Source: Massilia endophytica
Lineage (GTDB): Bacteria > Pseudomonadota > Gammaproteobacteria > Burkholderiales > Burkholderiaceae_D
Assembly: GCF_021165955.1 (NCBI RefSeq)
Contig: NZ_CP088952.1
Span: forward strand, 806,001-870,000
Direction: 5' to 3'
Length of the DNA stretch: 64,000 nt
Shown: one piece after another, positions 8,222-15,639 of the stretch
Position numbering within the stretch: the first letter of the stretch is position 1
How the letters are laid out: every line of letters starts with the position of its first letter
Translations under genes and position numbers: made by a program
Notes under the pieces: model-generated
Databases searched by the model: none
The model's input: the letters and a program-made list of their open reading frames with translations, nothing else
Told to the model about the DNA's origin: nothing

Positions 8222-8341
8222 GGGGACAGACCCCGGATGGGGGCTGTCCCCGGTGACCCGGTCGATAACCGAACACAGTTCGCAGACTGTGTTCGGTGGC
8301 GGACTGGGGTTTCGGGGACAGACCCCCTGAGGTCTGTCCCC
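8222..8341. repeat. Cluster of three intergenic palindromes (GGGGACAGACCCC type)
   Basis: Three hairpins lie in a row between adk and hppA. GGGGACAG (8222-8229) pairs with CTGTCCCC (8244-8251). CCGAACACAG (8269-8278) pairs with CTGTGTTCGG (8287-8296). GGGGACAGACC (8314-8324) pairs with GGTCTGTCCCC (8331-8341). The first and third share the 13-mer GGGGACAGACCCC. This looks like a REP/BIME-type dispersed element with no open frame of its own. Confidence 0.7.
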
Positions 8342-8469
8342 TATGAGCCTGCCCCTCGCCGTATCAAGGTTTTGCAGTACGCAGCATTGGTTGGTCGCCA
8401 GCCCCACAAGGGCCGGCGGTTTTCTGAAGTTCGTTTTGTAGCTTGATTCAAAAAACAGAGGGGACATTT

Positions 8470-10638
8470 ATGGCAGAAAGTTTGTGGTTTACGATCGCCT
8501 GCGGGGTGATCGCCGTGGTGTATGGCCTATGGTCGCGCAGCTGGATCCTGCGCCAGGACGCGGGCAATCCGCGGATGCAGGAGATCGCCTCGGCGATCCA
8601 GCAGGGAGCAAGCGCGTATCTCGCAAGGCAGTACCGCACTATCGGCATCGTGGGTGTCGTTCTCCTGGTTGCCATCTTCTTCCTGCTCGGGCTCCAGACC
8701 GCGCTGGGCTTTCTGATCGGCGCGGTGCTTTCCGGCGCCTGCGGCTTCATTGGCATGAACGTCTCGGTGCGGGCCAATGTGCGCACCGCGCAGGCGGCGT
8801 CGCGCAGCATGAACGATGCGCTCAACGTCGCCTTCAAGGGCGGCGCCATCACCGGCATGCTGGTGGTGGGCCTGGGCCTGCTGGGCGTGGCAGGCTTCTA
8901 CATGGTGCTCACAAGCCTTGGCGGCGGCAGCGGCCTCACGCCGCATGACGTGATCAAGCCGCTCATCGGCCTGGCCTTCGGCGCATCGCTCATCTCCATC
9001 TTCGCGCGCCTTGGCGGCGGCATCTTCACCAAGGGCGCTGACGTGGGCGCCGACCTGGTGGGCAAGGTGGAGGCGGGCATTCCCGAGGACGACCCGCGCA
9101 ACCCCGCCGTGATCGCCGATAACGTGGGCGACAACGTGGGAGACTGCGCCGGCATGGCGGCCGACCTGTTCGAGACCTATGTGGTGACCCTGATCGCCAC
9201 CATGCTCCTGGGCGCGTTGATGATCGTCGATGCGCCGAACCAGGCCATCCTGTACCCGCTACTGCTGGGCGCCGTGTCCATCATCGGCTCCATCATCGGC
9301 TGCTCGATGGTGAAGGCCAAGCCGGGCAAGAAGATCATGTCCGCGCTGTACACGGGGCTGTGGTGGTCCGCAGGGCTTTCGCTGATCGGCTTCGTGGTCG
9401 TGACCTGGATGATCTGGCCCGACGACGTGATGCGCTATAAGATGCTGGGCGTGACCGTGGTGGGCATCGTGCTCACGGGCCTCATGGTCTATATCACCGA
9501 GTTCTACACCGGCACCGACTTCAAGCCCGTGCGCCACATTGCCGAGGCGTCCACCACCGGCCATGGCACGAACATCATCGCGGGCCTTGGCGTATCGATG
9601 AAGTCGACCGCCTGGCCAGTGCTGGCAGTGTGCATCGCCATCCTGGTGTCCTACAAGCTGGGCGGCCTCTATGGCATTGCCATTGCCGCGACTTCGATGC
9701 TCTCGATGGCTGGCATCGTGGTAGCGCTGGACGCGTACGGGCCGATCACCGACAACGCGGGCGGTATCGCCGAAATGTCCGGCATGCCCGACTCCGTGCG
9801 CGCCATCACCGATCCGCTGGACGCCGTGGGCAATACCACCAAGGCCGTGACCAAGGGCTACGCCATCGGCTCCGCAGGCCTGGCTGCGCTGGTGCTGTTC
9901 GCGGACTACACCCACGCGCTGGAATCGGTGGGCAAGAGCATGACCTTCGACCTCTCCAACCCCATGGTGATCGTAGGCCTCTTCATCGGCGGCCTGATTC
10001 CCTATCTCTTCGGCGCCATGGCGATGGAAGCGGTGGGCCGCGCGGCGGGCGCGGTGGTGGTGGAAGTGCGCCGCCAGTTCCGCGACATCAAGGGCATCAT
10101 GGACGGCAGCGGCAAGCCGCAGTACGACAAGGCGGTGGACATGCTGACCGCTTCGGCCATCAAGGAAATGATCGTGCCTTCGCTGCTGCCGGTGGTGGTG
10201 CCCATCCTGGTGGGCATGCTGCTGGGCCCCGCGGCCCTGGGCGGCATGCTGATGGGGACCATCATCACCGGCCTGTTCGTGGCCATTTCAATGACCACGG
10301 GCGGCGGCGCCTGGGACAATGCCAAGAAGTATATCGAGGACGGCAACCATGGCGGCAAAGGGTCGGAAGCGCACAAGGCGGCCGTCACCGGCGACACCGT
10401 GGGCGATCCTTATAAGGACACCGCCGGTCCCGCCGTCAACCCCCTCATCAAGATCATCAACATCGTGGCGCTCCTGCTGGTGCCGCTGCTGCCAGCTTCC
10501 GGCTGGCTGTCGGTGACGATGATGGGGCCGATGCAGGCGAAGACCGGTGCCCCTGCCGTCGCTGTGGAGCAGAAGGTGACCGCACCCGTGGCCGCTGCGG
10601 CGCCTGCGGCGGTAGCGGACGCAAAACCCGCACAATAA
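8470..10638 (+). CDS. hppA: K+-insensitive pyrophosphate-energised proton pump (V-type H+-PPase)
   Basis: About 722 aa with roughly 16 membrane helices. It couples PPi hydrolysis to proton export across the inner membrane. The catalytic cytosolic motif is intact: FTKGADVGADLVGKVE, then DDPRNPAVIADNVGDNVGDC. A second acidic site is GDTVGDPYKDTAGPAVNPL near the C-terminus. The stretch GNTTKAVTKG carries Lys where K+-dependent enzymes have Ala, which marks the K+-independent class. The last 40 residues are an Ala/Pro/Val-rich tail. The start at ATG 8470 is preferred over the upstream TTG at 8443 because AGAGGGGAC lies just before it. Confidence 0.96.
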   Translation: MAESLWFTIACGVIAVVYGLWSRSWILRQDAGNPRMQEIASAIQQGASAYLARQYRTIGIVGVVLLVAIFFLLGLQTALGFLIGAVLSGACGFIGMNVSVRANVRTAQAASRSMNDALNVAFKGGAITGMLVVGLGLLGVAGFYMVLTSLGGGSGLTPHDVIKPLIGLAFGASLISIFARLGGGIFTKGADVGADLVGKVEAGIPEDDPRNPAVIADNVGDNVGDCAGMAADLFETYVVTLIATMLLGALMIVDAPNQAILYPLLLGAVSIIGSIIGCSMVKAKPGKKIMSALYTGLWWSAGLSLIGFVVVTWMIWPDDVMRYKMLGVTVVGIVLTGLMVYITEFYTGTDFKPVRHIAEASTTGHGTNIIAGLGVSMKSTAWPVLAVCIAILVSYKLGGLYGIAIAATSMLSMAGIVVALDAYGPITDNAGGIAEMSGMPDSVRAITDPLDAVGNTTKAVTKGYAIGSAGLAALVLFADYTHALESVGKSMTFDLSNPMVIVGLFIGGLIPYLFGAMAMEAVGRAAGAVVVEVRRQFRDIKGIMDGSGKPQYDKAVDMLTASAIKEMIVPSLLPVVVPILVGMLLGPAALGGMLMGTIITGLFVAISMTTGGGAWDNAKKYIEDGNHGGKGSEAHKAAVTGDTVGDPYKDTAGPAVNPLIKIINIVALLLVPLLPASGWLSVTMMGPMQAKTGAPAVAVEQKVTAPVAAAAPAAVADAKPAQ

Positions 10639-10650
10639 GCTTCATCCATC

Positions 10651-10679
10651 AGCCCGCGCCGTCCGGCGCGGGCTTTTTT
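10651..10679 (+). terminator. Rho-independent terminator of hppA
   Basis: Perfect stem AGCCCGCGCC (10651-10660) pairs with GGCGCGGGCT around a short GTCC loop and runs into TTTTTT. It starts 12 bases after the hppA stop. The following 280 bp to the next gene are AT-rich, with no recognisable gene. Confidence 0.92.
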
Positions 10680-10962
10680 CCGCCCCTTCCCATTCGTATT
10701 CGGAATCAATCGGCCCGATCGATTCGCGAACAGTCTCAGTATTTGCAGCTAATCCGCAACAAATCAAAATTATTTCCAAATGTTAAATGATTAAGGTCAC
10801 TTTCTTCTTGGAAGGTTCCTGTATTTTCGCGCTTTTTGCGTTCATCGTCGGCTAAAAAAATTCAAATAATTCAATATTGTGACTTGCAAAGGTGCGTTTC
10901 CACACCCCAATCGGGTTTCTGTTCCTAAAATTCCGCTCGTCAATTGCTAACCCAACAGACAA

Positions 10963-12759
10963 ATGCAAACCAAACTACGACGATTCCTGATTCCGGCACT
11001 GGTGGCCGCACTTCTTTCCGCCTGCGGCGCAGGCAGCAACAGCGACACCGCAGACATGGGCAGCGCCCAGGACAGCGCGGCGGCGCAGACGGCCGGCCCG
11101 CTCCGCCTCGCGGCGACGACCATGGTGAGTGGCGGTTCGGCGACCCTGCCGACCACCGATCCCAGTTACACGGCCAGCTCCACGCGCTGGGCCACTACCG
11201 CTTCGCAGGCGGCGCGCTTCCTGGCCCAGGCCAGCTTCGGACCTACGACGGACAGCATCAATGCCGTCATGGCGGGCGGGCCGAATGGCTGGCTGGATGC
11301 GCAGTTCTACAAGGCGCCGACCCTGCACCGCTATTACATCGACGCCGTGGCGGCGAGCACCGGCCGTGCCACCATCGACAATGTGTACGAGTCCTTCTGG
11401 AAGCAGGCCGTGACCGGCGAGGACCAGCTGCGTCAGCGTGTGGTGTTCGAGCTCTCGCAGATCTTCGTGGTGTCGTTGCAGGACAGCCAGGTCTACAACT
11501 TCCCGCGCGGCGTGGCGAGCTACTACGACACCCTGGGCCAGCACGCCTTCGGCAACTTCCGCAACCTGCTGGATGCGGTAGCGAAGCATCCCATGATGGC
11601 GCTGTATCTCTCCTATATGCACAACCAGAAGGAGAGCGCCACGCGCGTGCCGGACGAGAACTTCGCCCGAGAGATCATGCAACTGATGACGATTGGCCTG
11701 TACCAGTTGAACCAGGACGGCACGCAGAAGCTGGTCAACGGCAGGCCGGTGGAAACCTATGACCACGACGACGTGGCAGGCCTGGCCAAGGTGTTCACGG
11801 GCTGGAGCTGGGCAGGCCCGGACAAGTCGCTGAACCGCTTCTTCGGCAACGACCGCAGCTACGCCTACCGCGACTTCATGCCGCTGCAGATGTACCCCAC
11901 CTACCACTCCACGTCGAGCAAGAGCTTCCTGGGCGTGACGATTCCGGCGGGCGGCACGGGCGAGGGCGACCTGAAGATCGCCCTCGACACCCTGTTCAAC
12001 CACCCGAACGTGGGCCCCTTCATCGGCAAGCAGCTGATACAGCGCCTGGTGACGAGCAACCCGAGCCCGGCCTACGTGGCGCGCGTGGCTGCCGCCTTCA
12101 ACAACGACGGGCGCGGTGTGCGCGGCGACATGAAGTCCGTGCTGGCCGCCGTGCTGCTGGACCCGGAAGCGCGTCCCGCCACGCCAAGCGCAAGCAGCGG
12201 GCGCCTGCGCGAACCCATCGTGCGCCTGGCGAACTGGATGCGCGCCTTCGACGCCAAGTCGACCTCCGGCCGCTACCTGCTGGCAAACCTGGACGATCCT
12301 CTGACGGGCCTGGGGCAGACGCCGCTGCATTCGCCGTCCGTGTTCAACTTCTACCGCCCGAACTACGTGCCCCCTGGCGGCAGCGTGGCTGGCGCGGGCC
12401 TGGTGGCGCCCGAGATGCAGATCGCCTCCGAGCCTTCGGTGACGGGCTACGTGAACTTCCTGCAGGACCTGGTGCCGAAGGGCGTGGGCCGCAACTGGGA
12501 CATCAAGGCCACCTATCCCACGGAGCTGACGCTGGCGCTCAATCCCGGCGCGCTGGTGGACCGCATCAACCTGCTGGTGCTGAACGGCATGATGTCGTCC
12601 ACCTTGCGCAGCCAGATCCTGGCCGCCGTCACTGCCGTGCCGCAGCCCGTGCCCAATGGCGCCACCAATGCCAACCTCGTGCTGCAGGCAAAGATGAACC
12701 GCGTGTACCTGGCGATCTTCCTCGCCATGGCCTCGCCTGAATACCTCGTGTCGAAATAA
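10963..12759 (+). CDS. DUF1800 domain-containing lipoprotein
   Basis: 598 aa. The N-terminus MQTKLRRFLIPALVAALLSA followed by CGAGS is a lipoprotein signal with lipobox LLSAC. The remainder is the DUF1800 fold: AARFLAQASFGPTTDSINAV, QLRQRVVFELSQIFVVS, PDENFAREIMQLMTIGLYQL, DVAGLAKVFTGWSW and the GKQLIQRLVTSNPSPAYVAR block, ending MASPEYLVSK. DUF1800 proteins are of unknown biochemical role and nearly always sit next to a DUF1501 gene, as here (9 bp apart). It is predicted to be exported and lipid-anchored. The ribosome binding site is weak. Confidence 0.9.
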   Translation: MQTKLRRFLIPALVAALLSACGAGSNSDTADMGSAQDSAAAQTAGPLRLAATTMVSGGSATLPTTDPSYTASSTRWATTASQAARFLAQASFGPTTDSINAVMAGGPNGWLDAQFYKAPTLHRYYIDAVAASTGRATIDNVYESFWKQAVTGEDQLRQRVVFELSQIFVVSLQDSQVYNFPRGVASYYDTLGQHAFGNFRNLLDAVAKHPMMALYLSYMHNQKESATRVPDENFAREIMQLMTIGLYQLNQDGTQKLVNGRPVETYDHDDVAGLAKVFTGWSWAGPDKSLNRFFGNDRSYAYRDFMPLQMYPTYHSTSSKSFLGVTIPAGGTGEGDLKIALDTLFNHPNVGPFIGKQLIQRLVTSNPSPAYVARVAAAFNNDGRGVRGDMKSVLAAVLLDPEARPATPSASSGRLREPIVRLANWMRAFDAKSTSGRYLLANLDDPLTGLGQTPLHSPSVFNFYRPNYVPPGGSVAGAGLVAPEMQIASEPSVTGYVNFLQDLVPKGVGRNWDIKATYPTELTLALNPGALVDRINLLVLNGMMSSTLRSQILAAVTAVPQPVPNGATNANLVLQAKMNRVYLAIFLAMASPEYLVSK

Positions 12760-12768
12760 GGTGATTGA

Positions 12769-14184
12769 ATGAGCGATCAACAGTTTTCCCGCCGCCGCTT
12801 CCTCGGTTCCCTGGCCGCCATGGCCGGCAGCTCCGCGGCGCCTTTCGCGATGAACCTGGCTGCCATGAGCAATGCCGCGGCGGCCGACCTCACGGGCTAC
12901 AAGGCCCTGGTCTGCCTCTTCATGGTAGGCGGCAATGACCACTACAACACCGTGCTGGCCACGGATTCCACGTCCTGGAACAACTACCAGAAGCTGCGCT
13001 ATTCCGTGGAAACGGACAGCATCGCCCTGGCGGCGGGCAGCGTGCTGCCGATTGCGCCGAACACGCCGCAGGCGGGCCGCAGCTTCGCCCTGCACCCGCA
13101 GCTGGGCGCGATGAAAACCCTCTTCGACAGCGGCCGCGCCGCCATCGTGTCCAACGTGGGCACGCTGGTGCAACCGACCACCCTGGCGCAGTACAAGGCC
13201 GGCTCCGTGCCGCTGCCGCCCAAGCTCTTCTCGCACAACGACCAGCAGTCCACCTGGCAGTCCGGCCGCCCCGAGGGTTCCACCTTCGGCTGGGGAGGGC
13301 GCATGGGCGACCTGATCGCCTCGGGCAATGCGAATGCCAACTTCACCTGCGTCTCCGCCTCCGGCAACGCCGTCTTCGTGGCCGGGAAGATCGTGCGCCA
13401 GTACCAGGTCAATTCGGCCGGCGCGGTGCCGATCCGTGGCCTGAGCGGCACGCTGTTCGGCAGCACCGTCAACCCGCTGCGCGCCATCGTTACCGGCAAC
13501 AGCGCCAACGCGCTGGAACAGGACCACAAGGCGCTGACCAACCGCGCCATCGGCTCCCAGTCCGCGCTCAGCGCCGCCATGGTGCCTGCTGGCGCGGGCG
13601 GCGTTCCGGAGCCGAGCTGGTACATCAATCCCAACAACGGCGTCGCCTCCGTCAACCCGCTGGCCAAGCAGCTGCAGACAGTGGCGCGCGTCATCGCCGC
13701 GCGCGGCACGCTGGGCCTGCGCCGCCAAGTCTTCTATGTGACGCTGCCCGGCTGCGACACGCACGACGGCCAGCGCTCGCTCCAGGCGGACAATATGGCC
13801 AAGCTGGCGCATGCCATGGCGTACTGGGACAGCATCATGGGGAACCTGATGGGCGTGAACATGCGCAACCAGGTCACATTGTTTACCGCATCCGACTTCG
13901 GCCGCACCCTGGTCAGCAACGGCGACGGCACGGACCATGGCTGGGGTTCCCACCATTTCGTGGTGGGCGGCGCGGTGAAGGGCAAGAACATCTACGGCAC
14001 CTTCCCTGTTGTGGGCGTGGGCCATGCCAACGATGTGGGCTACGGCGCGCTGCTGCCGACCATCTCGGTGGAGCAGTACGGCGCGACCCTGGCAACGTGG
14101 TTCGGCCTTTCGGCCACGGAGATCGCCGACGCCTTCCCCAATATCGTCAACTACAGCCTGCGCAACCTGGGCTTCATGGCCTGA
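12769..14184 (+). CDS. DUF1501 domain-containing protein (Tat-exported)
   Basis: 471 aa. The N-terminus FSRRRFLGSLAAMAGSSAAP is a twin-arginine signal. The body has the DUF1501 pattern: LVCLFMVGGNDHYNTV, FALHPQLGAMKTLFDSGRAA, LFSHNDQQSTWQSG, LPGCDTHDGQRSLQ, TLFTASDFGRTLVSNGDGTD and HGWGSHHFVVGGAVKG, resembling the alkaline phosphatase/sulfatase superfamily. Together with the preceding DUF1800 protein it forms the conserved exported pair. The pair's role is unknown; proposals include handling of periplasmic polymers or metal-dependent hydrolysis. It is translationally close to its neighbour (9 bp). Confidence 0.92.
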   Translation: MSDQQFSRRRFLGSLAAMAGSSAAPFAMNLAAMSNAAAADLTGYKALVCLFMVGGNDHYNTVLATDSTSWNNYQKLRYSVETDSIALAAGSVLPIAPNTPQAGRSFALHPQLGAMKTLFDSGRAAIVSNVGTLVQPTTLAQYKAGSVPLPPKLFSHNDQQSTWQSGRPEGSTFGWGGRMGDLIASGNANANFTCVSASGNAVFVAGKIVRQYQVNSAGAVPIRGLSGTLFGSTVNPLRAIVTGNSANALEQDHKALTNRAIGSQSALSAAMVPAGAGGVPEPSWYINPNNGVASVNPLAKQLQTVARVIAARGTLGLRRQVFYVTLPGCDTHDGQRSLQADNMAKLAHAMAYWDSIMGNLMGVNMRNQVTLFTASDFGRTLVSNGDGTDHGWGSHHFVVGGAVKGKNIYGTFPVVGVGHANDVGYGALLPTISVEQYGATLATWFGLSATEIADAFPNIVNYSLRNLGFMA

Positions 14185-14220
14185 GCAATGGTGCGGCGGG
14201 CGGGCAGGGGCGGGCGTATC

Positions 14221-14748
14221 ATGGACCGCATGAAACGCTCCCTGTTCCTGCCGCTGTCCCTTGCCATGCTGCCGCTCGCGGCGGCGGGGCAGGGCGCGCC
14301 GGACAAGGCAAGCATCGAGGCGTACGCCCGGCTCCCGGTCTGCAAGCTGACGCCGGATGGGCGCAAGCTCGCCGTCGAGCCATGCCGCACGGCGGCGCCT
14401 AAACGGCCCATGCCGCGCCGGCCCGTGCCCCAGGCTGTGGAGCCGGTGGCGCGCATGGCTGTACCCCAGCCCATGCCGCACACGCAGGAGGGGCCGGTGC
14501 TGCCCCTGGTGCTTACGCCGCGCCCTCCGGCGACGGCAACGCCGCCTTCCCTGTCCAGCAACCCCGCTCCGGGCGCCTTTGCCGCGCCGCCGCCGGGGCC
14601 TTCCGCCCCCATGCCCGCCCTGTGCGGAGCGGGCGGCTGCCGCGATGCCGCCACCGGCACGTTCTACGGCGGCGGCCCCGGCGTCACCGTGAGCCCCAGC
14701 GGACGGCAATGCGTCACCTCGTCTTCCGGCTTGGTTCAGTGCTTCTGA
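14221..14748 (+). CDS. Hypothetical secreted proline-rich protein
   Basis: About 175 aa. A signal peptide (MKRSLFLPLSLAMLPLAAAG) is followed by a Pro/Ala/Arg-rich low-complexity middle (about residues 45-130) and a short C-terminal segment with four cysteines (ALCGAGGCRD, GGRQCVTSS-like, LVQCF). I do not recognise a family. The start could be ATG 14221 or 14230; both give the same signal. It lies 36 bp after the DUF1501 gene and may be the third member of that transcription unit. The GC-rich composition leaves some doubt, but the signal peptide and paired cysteines argue for a real gene. Confidence 0.6.
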   Translation: MDRMKRSLFLPLSLAMLPLAAAGQGAPDKASIEAYARLPVCKLTPDGRKLAVEPCRTAAPKRPMPRRPVPQAVEPVARMAVPQPMPHTQEGPVLPLVLTPRPPATATPPSLSSNPAPGAFAAPPPGPSAPMPALCGAGGCRDAATGTFYGGGPGVTVSPSGRQCVTSSSGLVQCF

Positions 14749-14788
14749 TCCGCTACAATACGGCCACTTGACGTTTACGTAAACGTCA
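14731..14788 (+). promoter_or_regulatory. Promoter with 20-bp perfect palindrome (LiuR-like operator)
   Basis: TTGGTT (14731-14736) and TACAAT (14754-14759), spaced 17 bp, form a good sigma-70 promoter. Ten bases downstream lies TGACGTTTACGTAAACGTCA (14769-14788), a perfect 20-bp palindrome over the expected transcription start. A regulator bound there would block initiation. The palindrome resembles sites of MerR-family LiuR regulators of branched-chain amino acid and acyl-CoA catabolism, which fits the downstream dehydrogenase. The regulator itself is not in the window. Confidence 0.7.
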
Positions 14789-14817
14789 TCCAGACCAATC
14801 GAACAGAGGGGACGGCC

Positions 14818-15576
14818 ATGCAAATCAAGGACAATGTATTCATCATCACCGGCGGCGCATCGGGCCTGGGGGCGGCCAGCGCGCGCATGATCGCTGCCGC
14901 AGGCGGCAAGGTCGTGCTGGCGGACGTGCAGGCCGAAGCGGGCGAAAAGCTCGCAGCGGAACTGGGCGGCGCCTTCGTGAAATGCGACGTGACCTCGGAA
15001 GCGGACGCGCAGGCCGTGGTGGCCAAGGCCACCGGCATGGGCACCCTGCGTGGCCTGGTCAACTGCGCGGGCGTGGCGCCCGCCATCAAGACCGTGGGCA
15101 AGGACGGCCCGCACCCGCTGCAGAACTTCCAGCGCACCATCGACATCAACCTGGTGGGCACCTTCAACATGTGCCGCCTGGCCGCTGACGCCATGGGCAA
15201 GACGGAAGCCGCGGAGCACGGCGAGCGCGGTGTCATCATCAATACCGCCTCCGTTGCGGCCTTCGACGGCCAGATCGGCCAGGCCGCCTACGCCGCCTCC
15301 AAGGCCGCCGTGGCAGGCATGACGCTGCCGATGGCGCGCGACCTGTCGCGCAGCGGCATCCGCGTGATGACCATTGCGCCCGGCATCTTCGAAACCCCCA
15401 TGCTGCTCGGCATGCCGGCCGAAGTGCAGGACGCGCTGGGCAAGATGGTTCCGTTCCCGCCGCGCCTGGGCAAGCCGGACGAATACGCCCACCTGGCCAA
15501 GGCCATCATCGAGAACGTGATGCTGAACGGCGAAACCATCCGCCTCGACGGCGCCATCCGCATGCAGCCGAAATAA
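14818..15576 (+). CDS. Short-chain dehydrogenase, 3-hydroxyacyl-CoA dehydrogenase type 2 family
   Basis: 252 aa. The Rossmann motif TGGASGLG and NAD-preferring Asp (VVLADVQAE) are followed by NCAGVAPA and the catalytic Ser/Tyr/Lys in NTASVAAF...YAASK. The insertion KTVGKDGPHPLQNFQRTIDI and the C-terminal FPPRLGKPDEYAHL are typical of the HSD17B10 type. These enzymes oxidise 2-methyl-3-hydroxybutyryl-CoA in isoleucine degradation and other short 3-hydroxyacyl-CoAs. The palindromic operator upstream supports a catabolic acyl-CoA role. It ends in a terminator at 15598. Confidence 0.88.
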   Translation: MQIKDNVFIITGGASGLGAASARMIAAAGGKVVLADVQAEAGEKLAAELGGAFVKCDVTSEADAQAVVAKATGMGTLRGLVNCAGVAPAIKTVGKDGPHPLQNFQRTIDINLVGTFNMCRLAADAMGKTEAAEHGERGVIINTASVAAFDGQIGQAAYAASKAAVAGMTLPMARDLSRSGIRVMTIAPGIFETPMLLGMPAEVQDALGKMVPFPPRLGKPDEYAHLAKAIIENVMLNGETIRLDGAIRMQPK

Positions 15577-15597
15577 GGTAGGATTCTAGCGTCGCAG

Positions 15598-15628
15598 GCG
15601 CGCGGCTCCGGCCGCGCGCTTTGTTTTT
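15598..15628 (+). terminator. Rho-independent terminator after the SDR gene
   Basis: A 9-bp stem GCGCGCGGC (15598-15606) / GCCGCGCGC (15611-15619) with loop TCCG is followed by TTTGTTTTT. It ends 12 bp before the ggt start codon, so ggt either has read-through expression or a promoter inside the upstream gene. Confidence 0.82.
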
Positions 15629-15639
15629 CCGGAGAGTCC

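Noticed and set aside
8204..8446. 80-codon plus-strand frame across the adk-hppA gap
   Set aside because: It covers the three palindromes and has no ribosome site or protein-like composition.
10975..15492. 1505-codon minus-strand open frame
   Set aside because: It lies opposite DUF1800, DUF1501 and the SDR genes. Its length is a by-product of high GC codons, and the protein has a low-complexity His/Gly/Arg-rich composition.
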